From NCBI GenBank assembly GCA_903927685.1, contig CAIYOB010001191.1:1-8718 (forward strand): a stretch of 8,718 nt of DNA. Direction: 5' to 3'. Below are positions 6,480-8,718 of the stretch, in pieces (position 1 is the first letter of the stretch; each line of letters opens with the position of its first letter). Position numbers and translations under genes: made by a program. Source of the DNA: an uncultured Planctomycetaceae bacterium. GTDB lineage: Bacteria > Planctomycetota > Planctomycetia > Pirellulales > Pirellulaceae. The notes beneath the pieces are model-generated. The model ran no database searches and was not told the DNA's origin. It saw nothing but the letters and a program-made list of their open reading frames with translations.

Positions 6480-6950
6480 CTATTCCAGATCCAGGTTGAT
6501 CACGTTGGGGCCTTCGGCTTTGACGGTCGCCGTCACGCCGGACGTCTCCTGATTGCCGTACTTTTCCGGCAGATCGGACTTAGGCGGTTTCGGTTCCGTC
6601 GACTCGCCCATGGCGGGCGGAACATAGGCCGACGATTCCGTATTGGCCGCAGGGGTGGTGGCGCTCGGCTGCTCATACTTCAGAACCGCCACTTTGTGGT
6701 CGCCCGCCACCGCTCCGTCGTTCGACGAAAACGTGGTCAGCTTGTACTCGCCTTTGTCATTCGTCTTGCCAAACGCGCTGCGGTTCTTCTCGGCATTGAA
6801 AAACGTGACGTCGGCACCCGTCACCGGCTTGCCCTTGTACGTAATCACGCCTGAGACCGGAAAAACCGGATCTGAGCCGGTTCGACCGCTGGAATCGCCG
6901 CAGCCGGCAATCGTCAAGGCGACGATCGCGATCCATAACACGTTGCGCAT
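6480..6950 (-). CDS. Small lipoprotein, carboxypeptidase-regulatory-like fold (copy 2)
   Basis: A 156-residue protein beginning MRNVLWIAIVALTIAGC, with lipobox IAGC and Cys17 as the expected lipidated residue. Residues about 30-94 (FPVSGVITYKGKPVTGADVTF, then NDKGEYKLTTF and GDHKVAVLKYE) line up with the plus-strand lipoprotein, as does the tail DLPEKYGNQETSGVTATV. The two are clear paralogues, but this one is richer in Lys and Glu and its linker differs, so the copy is not recent. The frame also has an ATG at 6965, but an AGGAG lies between the two ATGs, 7 bases before 6950, which favours the later start. It follows the DUF1559 gene at 6981 by 30 bases, so the two are almost surely one transcript. 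Confidence 0.88.
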   Translation of the reverse strand: MRNVLWIAIVALTIAGCGDSSGRTGSDPVFPVSGVITYKGKPVTGADVTFFNAEKNRSAFGKTNDKGEYKLTTFSSNDGAVAGDHKVAVLKYEQPSATTPAANTESSAYVPPAMGESTEPKPPKSDLPEKYGNQETSGVTATVKAEGPNVINLDLE

Positions 6951-6980
6951 CTGTTGCTCCTGCATCTTCGCTGGAAAGAC

Positions 6981-8075
6981 CTAGTAATTCCCGATGGTTT
7001 CCGTGCCATTTCGGGTTCCGAGGGCGCCCCACACGCCGTACGGGCTGGGACGTCCGAGACCGGTCGTCACGCCCAAGTTACCCGTGTCGATGCTGTTGGT
7101 GACGAAACGCACCGAGCCGTCGACGAGCAGGCAGTGGACGCCGCCGGGGTGAAAACTGCTGGCGGACAACACCGAGACGTCGGAGTCCGAGTTGCCGTTG
7201 TTGTTGTTCGTGCACGAGGGAGCATTCGGGGCCAACACCGTATTGAACGCAACATTCTCCGGCTGGCCATCGCACCACGTCGAACTGAATTTTCCCTTGA
7301 CCAGCGCCCAGGTGGTGTAATGCGTGCCGTTGTTGATGGTGGCTGTCGAGGCCAAGCATGCCCCGGGGTTGGTCGTGATGGCCGCGACGCTGGTCAACGT
7401 CCCTTCGACGATGCGCGGCGAGGCTTTGCCATTGATGCCGAAACTAGCCATGACGCGCTCGCTGAACGCGATCGTGTTGCTGCTGCCATCGATGCAATCG
7501 CGGAAGCCGTAAGTATCCAGCGCGGCGAACATCCCATTGTGATCCCTGCCGTCGCGGCCAGTCGCGGCATCAACGCCCAGATAGTCGCCCTGGCAGAAGG
7601 CGTAACTGATCACGCCCTTGGCCGGATTGATGCCTGGATCCGAGGGGCAGCGGAACGAGGCAATCGTCTGGTTATAGCCGCCCCAACCGGACCAAGGCGC
7701 GGCACCGCCGATGTGAACCGGAGGCGTAGTGGTCTGATCGCCCCCTTCGATGATATCAGACAGCGCTTTCTGTTCCATGTAGGGAAGCAACGAGACCACA
7801 CCGCTGCGGCGGTAATAATTGCCGTCATAGCGAGAACTGTGACCGTACCCTGCGGTTCCGCCCTTCATGTACACGAAGGACTTGTTGACATCATGATAGT
7901 TGTGCAGGGCAACCCCGAATTGTTTCAGGTTGTTGTTGCACTGCGTCCGCCTCGCAGCCTCGCGAGCTGCCTGGATGGCGGGCAACAGTAGGGCGACCAA
8001 AATACCGATGATCGCGATGACGACCAATAGTTCGACGAGCGTGAACGCTCGCCGGCTACGGCAAGTACGGAACAT
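6981..8075 (-). CDS. DUF1559 prepilin-like protein (copy 2)
   Basis: A 364-residue protein beginning [10 protein letters not shown] followed by [19 protein letters not shown], with the expected cut after A10 and Glu at +5. The residue before the cut is Ala, where the prepilin peptidase consensus is Gly. The signature [21 protein letters not shown] and NYHD follows, and the C-terminus has H-X9-DG from His309 to Asp319-Gly320 ([16 protein letters not shown]), ending near YGVWGALGT. An Asn/Ser/Asp run ([12 protein letters not shown]) lies at about residues 288-299. The start is set by AAGGAG 6 bases before the ATG at 8075; the frame extends upstream to 8147, but that part covers the leader. It heads a unit with the lipoprotein at 6480. 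Ends and overall plan match copy 1, while the middle has diverged. Confidence 0.93.
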   Translation of the reverse strand: MFRTCRSRRAFTLVELLVVIAIIGILVALLLPAIQAAREAARRTQCNNNLKQFGVALHNYHDVNKSFVYMKGGTAGYGHSSRYDGNYYRRSGVVSLLPYMEQKALSDIIEGGDQTTTPPVHIGGAAPWSGWGGYNQTIASFRCPSDPGINPAKGVISYAFCQGDYLGVDAATGRDGRDHNGMFAALDTYGFRDCIDGSSNTIAFSERVMASFGINGKASPRIVEGTLTSVAAITTNPGACLASTATINNGTHYTTWALVKGKFSSTWCDGQPENVAFNTVLAPNAPSCTNNNNGNSDSDVSVLSASSFHPGGVHCLLVDGSVRFVTNSIDTGNLGVTTGLGRPSPYGVWGALGTRNGTETIGNY

Positions 8076-8110
8076 AAGGGACTCCTTCGGATGATAAAAA
8101 GGGAGGGAAT

Positions 8111-8149
8111 AAGTGCGTCCGAACGCGGACGTACCTACATCGCACACTT
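8111..8149 (-). promoter_or_regulatory. Structured leader of the second DUF1559 gene
   Basis: Between the promoter and the ATG the leader holds a 6-bp stem CGTCCG-AACG-CGGACG (8116-8131), enclosed by a weaker pairing of AAGTG (8111-8115) with CACTT (8145-8149). It could affect mRNA stability or translation. It resembles no riboswitch class that I know. Confidence 0.35.
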
Positions 8150-8174
8150 GCAGAGCTAGATGTTACTGCCGTGA

Positions 8175-8203
8175 ATTTTAACCCTTGCTGTCGATTATTG
8201 CAA
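8175..8203 (-). promoter_or_regulatory. Probable sigma70-type promoter for the second DUF1559 gene
   Basis: Read on the minus strand, TTGCAA (8203-8198) and TAAAAT (8180-8175) are separated by exactly 17 bases, a good match to -35/-10 consensus. The leader to the ATG at 8075 would be just under 100 bases. The surrounding DNA is more AT-rich than the genes. Confidence 0.6.
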
Positions 8204-8328
8204 TCGTCGGCGAGCGTTTTGCTCACGAACAGGGACCAGATTTCCTCCGTCGGGTTCCGCTCTCGGCGTTCCGCTAGATCTTACCCGCAGCCGCTGCGTC
8301 AATGTGATCATGCCAGCGGCCATGGGGT

Positions 8329-8460
8329 GTTGTCCAGGCTAAATGTTGGGGTGCCTGGGGTCGAGTGCAGCGAGCACCCAGTGACAAGAACTGGGGGCTC
8401 GCCACTCGTACCTCGTGGCTCGATCCCAGCCACCCAACCCCAATTCTTAGCTTGGACAAC
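8329..8460 (-). mobile_element. MITE-like element, copy B of the dispersed repeat
   Basis: The core 8348-8439 matches the reverse complement of 6228-6319 (87/92). Here the element is longer: it starts GTTGTCCAGGCTAA and ends with the complement of GTTGTCCAAGCTAA, so imperfect terminal inverted repeats of over 40 bases, with small offsets, enclose a 132-base unit that can fold into one long hairpin. No coding frame is evident and no target-site duplication is visible. It ends 2 bases from the stop codon of the oxidoreductase gene, where the hairpin may serve as a 3' end or terminator. Mobility by a transposase acting in trans is inference from the structure. Confidence 0.7.
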
Positions 8461-8462
8461 GC

Positions 8463-8718
8463 CTAGCGATCGCGTGCCGCGTTGGCTGACTGGGCCTTCT
8501 CCAGCACTTCCCGGATGCTGACCGGCTTGCCTCCTTGCCGCTTGCTCTCGTCGGCCGCTTCCATGAAGGCGTAGATTTCCAGGGTTTCTTCCATCGACAC
8601 CGGCGGCTTGCCAGTCTTAAAGAATTTACAGATCTCGATAACCATTGGTTTGTACCCTTCGTAACCGCCGGCGCTGCCACTGCTTTGGCTGCCGACGACT
8701 TCGGCACCGTAGTTCTTG
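8463..8718 (-). CDS. Gfo/Idh/MocA family oxidoreductase, C-terminal part
   Basis: The last 84 codons of a minus-strand gene whose start lies beyond the right edge; the frame is open from 8717 to the stop at 8463-8465. The translation contains KPMVIEICKFFKTGKPPVS followed by EETLEIYAFMEAADESKRQG and GKPVSIREVLEKA. I recognise this as the usual end of planctomycete Gfo/Idh/MocA-type proteins (EIxKFFKTGKPPVxxEETLEIxAFMEAADxSK). These are NAD(P)-dependent sugar or cyclitol dehydrogenases, often exported in this phylum. The nucleotide-binding domain is outside the window, so substrate and cofactor cannot be judged. The internal ATG at 8645 is not the start, because family-like sequence continues before it. 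The gene is followed at once by a MITE-like element. Confidence 0.8.
   Translation of the reverse strand, partial: KNYGAEVVGSQSSGSAGGYEGYKPMVIEICKFFKTGKPPVSMEETLEIYAFMEAADESKRQGGKPVSIREVLEKAQSANAARDR

Noticed and set aside
6234..6552. Small plus-strand frames over repeat copy A and the minus-strand lipoprotein end
   Set aside because: They read through the dispersed repeat and the terminator; the same peptides would arise at every copy of the repeat.
6954..7991. A 345-codon plus-strand frame
   Set aside because: It is antisense to the second DUF1559 gene and has no domain features.
1..8718. CRISPR arrays, tRNA or rRNA genes
   Set aside because: No regularly spaced direct repeats and no cloverleaf-like or rRNA-like segment was seen on either strand. 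The only tandem repeats are the two-copy ones listed.

Overview
The window looks like chromosome of a planctomycete, most likely of the Pirellulales group. The grounds are two DUF1559 prepilin-like proteins carrying both the [16 protein letters not shown] leader and the H-X9-DG tail, small carboxypeptidase-regulatory-like lipoproteins with a KYxxxxTSG tail, an FG-GAP/ASPIC-UnbV protein paired with a membrane-anchored TPR protein, a C-terminal piece of a Gfo/Idh/MocA oxidoreductase, high GC, and dispersed palindromic repeats. This placement rests on family recognition; no search was run.

Region by region. (1) Positions 1-1167 look like the worn edge of a mobile element. The minus strand carries the first 40 codons of a DUF932 phage/plasmid-type gene at the window start, and about 1 kb away a piece that reads as the C-terminus of a tyrosine recombinase. 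Little of the DNA between them can be called coding. (2) Positions 1168-4130 hold a minus-strand operon: a TPR protein with one membrane anchor, overlapping by 4 bases (ATGA) an exported seven-loop FG-GAP/ASPIC-UnbV protein. (3) Positions 4131-4452 hold a nested palindromic repeat and a sigma70-like promoter for the plus-strand genes. (4) Positions 4453-6152 are a plus-strand DUF1559 plus lipoprotein pair. (5) Positions 6153-6479 hold one copy of a dispersed repeat, a strong stem-loop placed as a bidirectional terminator, and an 18-bp tandem repeat. (6) Positions 6480-8075 are a second DUF1559 plus lipoprotein pair on the minus strand, convergent to the first, with a good promoter at 8175-8203. 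(7) Positions 8329-8460 hold a second, inverted copy of the dispersed repeat, with longer terminal inverted repeats. It ends 2 bases from the stop codon of a partial Gfo/Idh/MocA-type gene that runs off the right edge.

The main theme is a tail-to-tail arrangement of two paralogous two-gene modules, each a prepilin-like surface protein followed by a small secreted lipoprotein. In both the order is the same, both members are predicted to be exported, and both modules have a promoter and strong Shine-Dalgarno sites. Their function is not established. A shared role at the cell envelope is inference from the pairing. The TPR and FG-GAP pair next to them is also predicted to act outside the cytoplasm.
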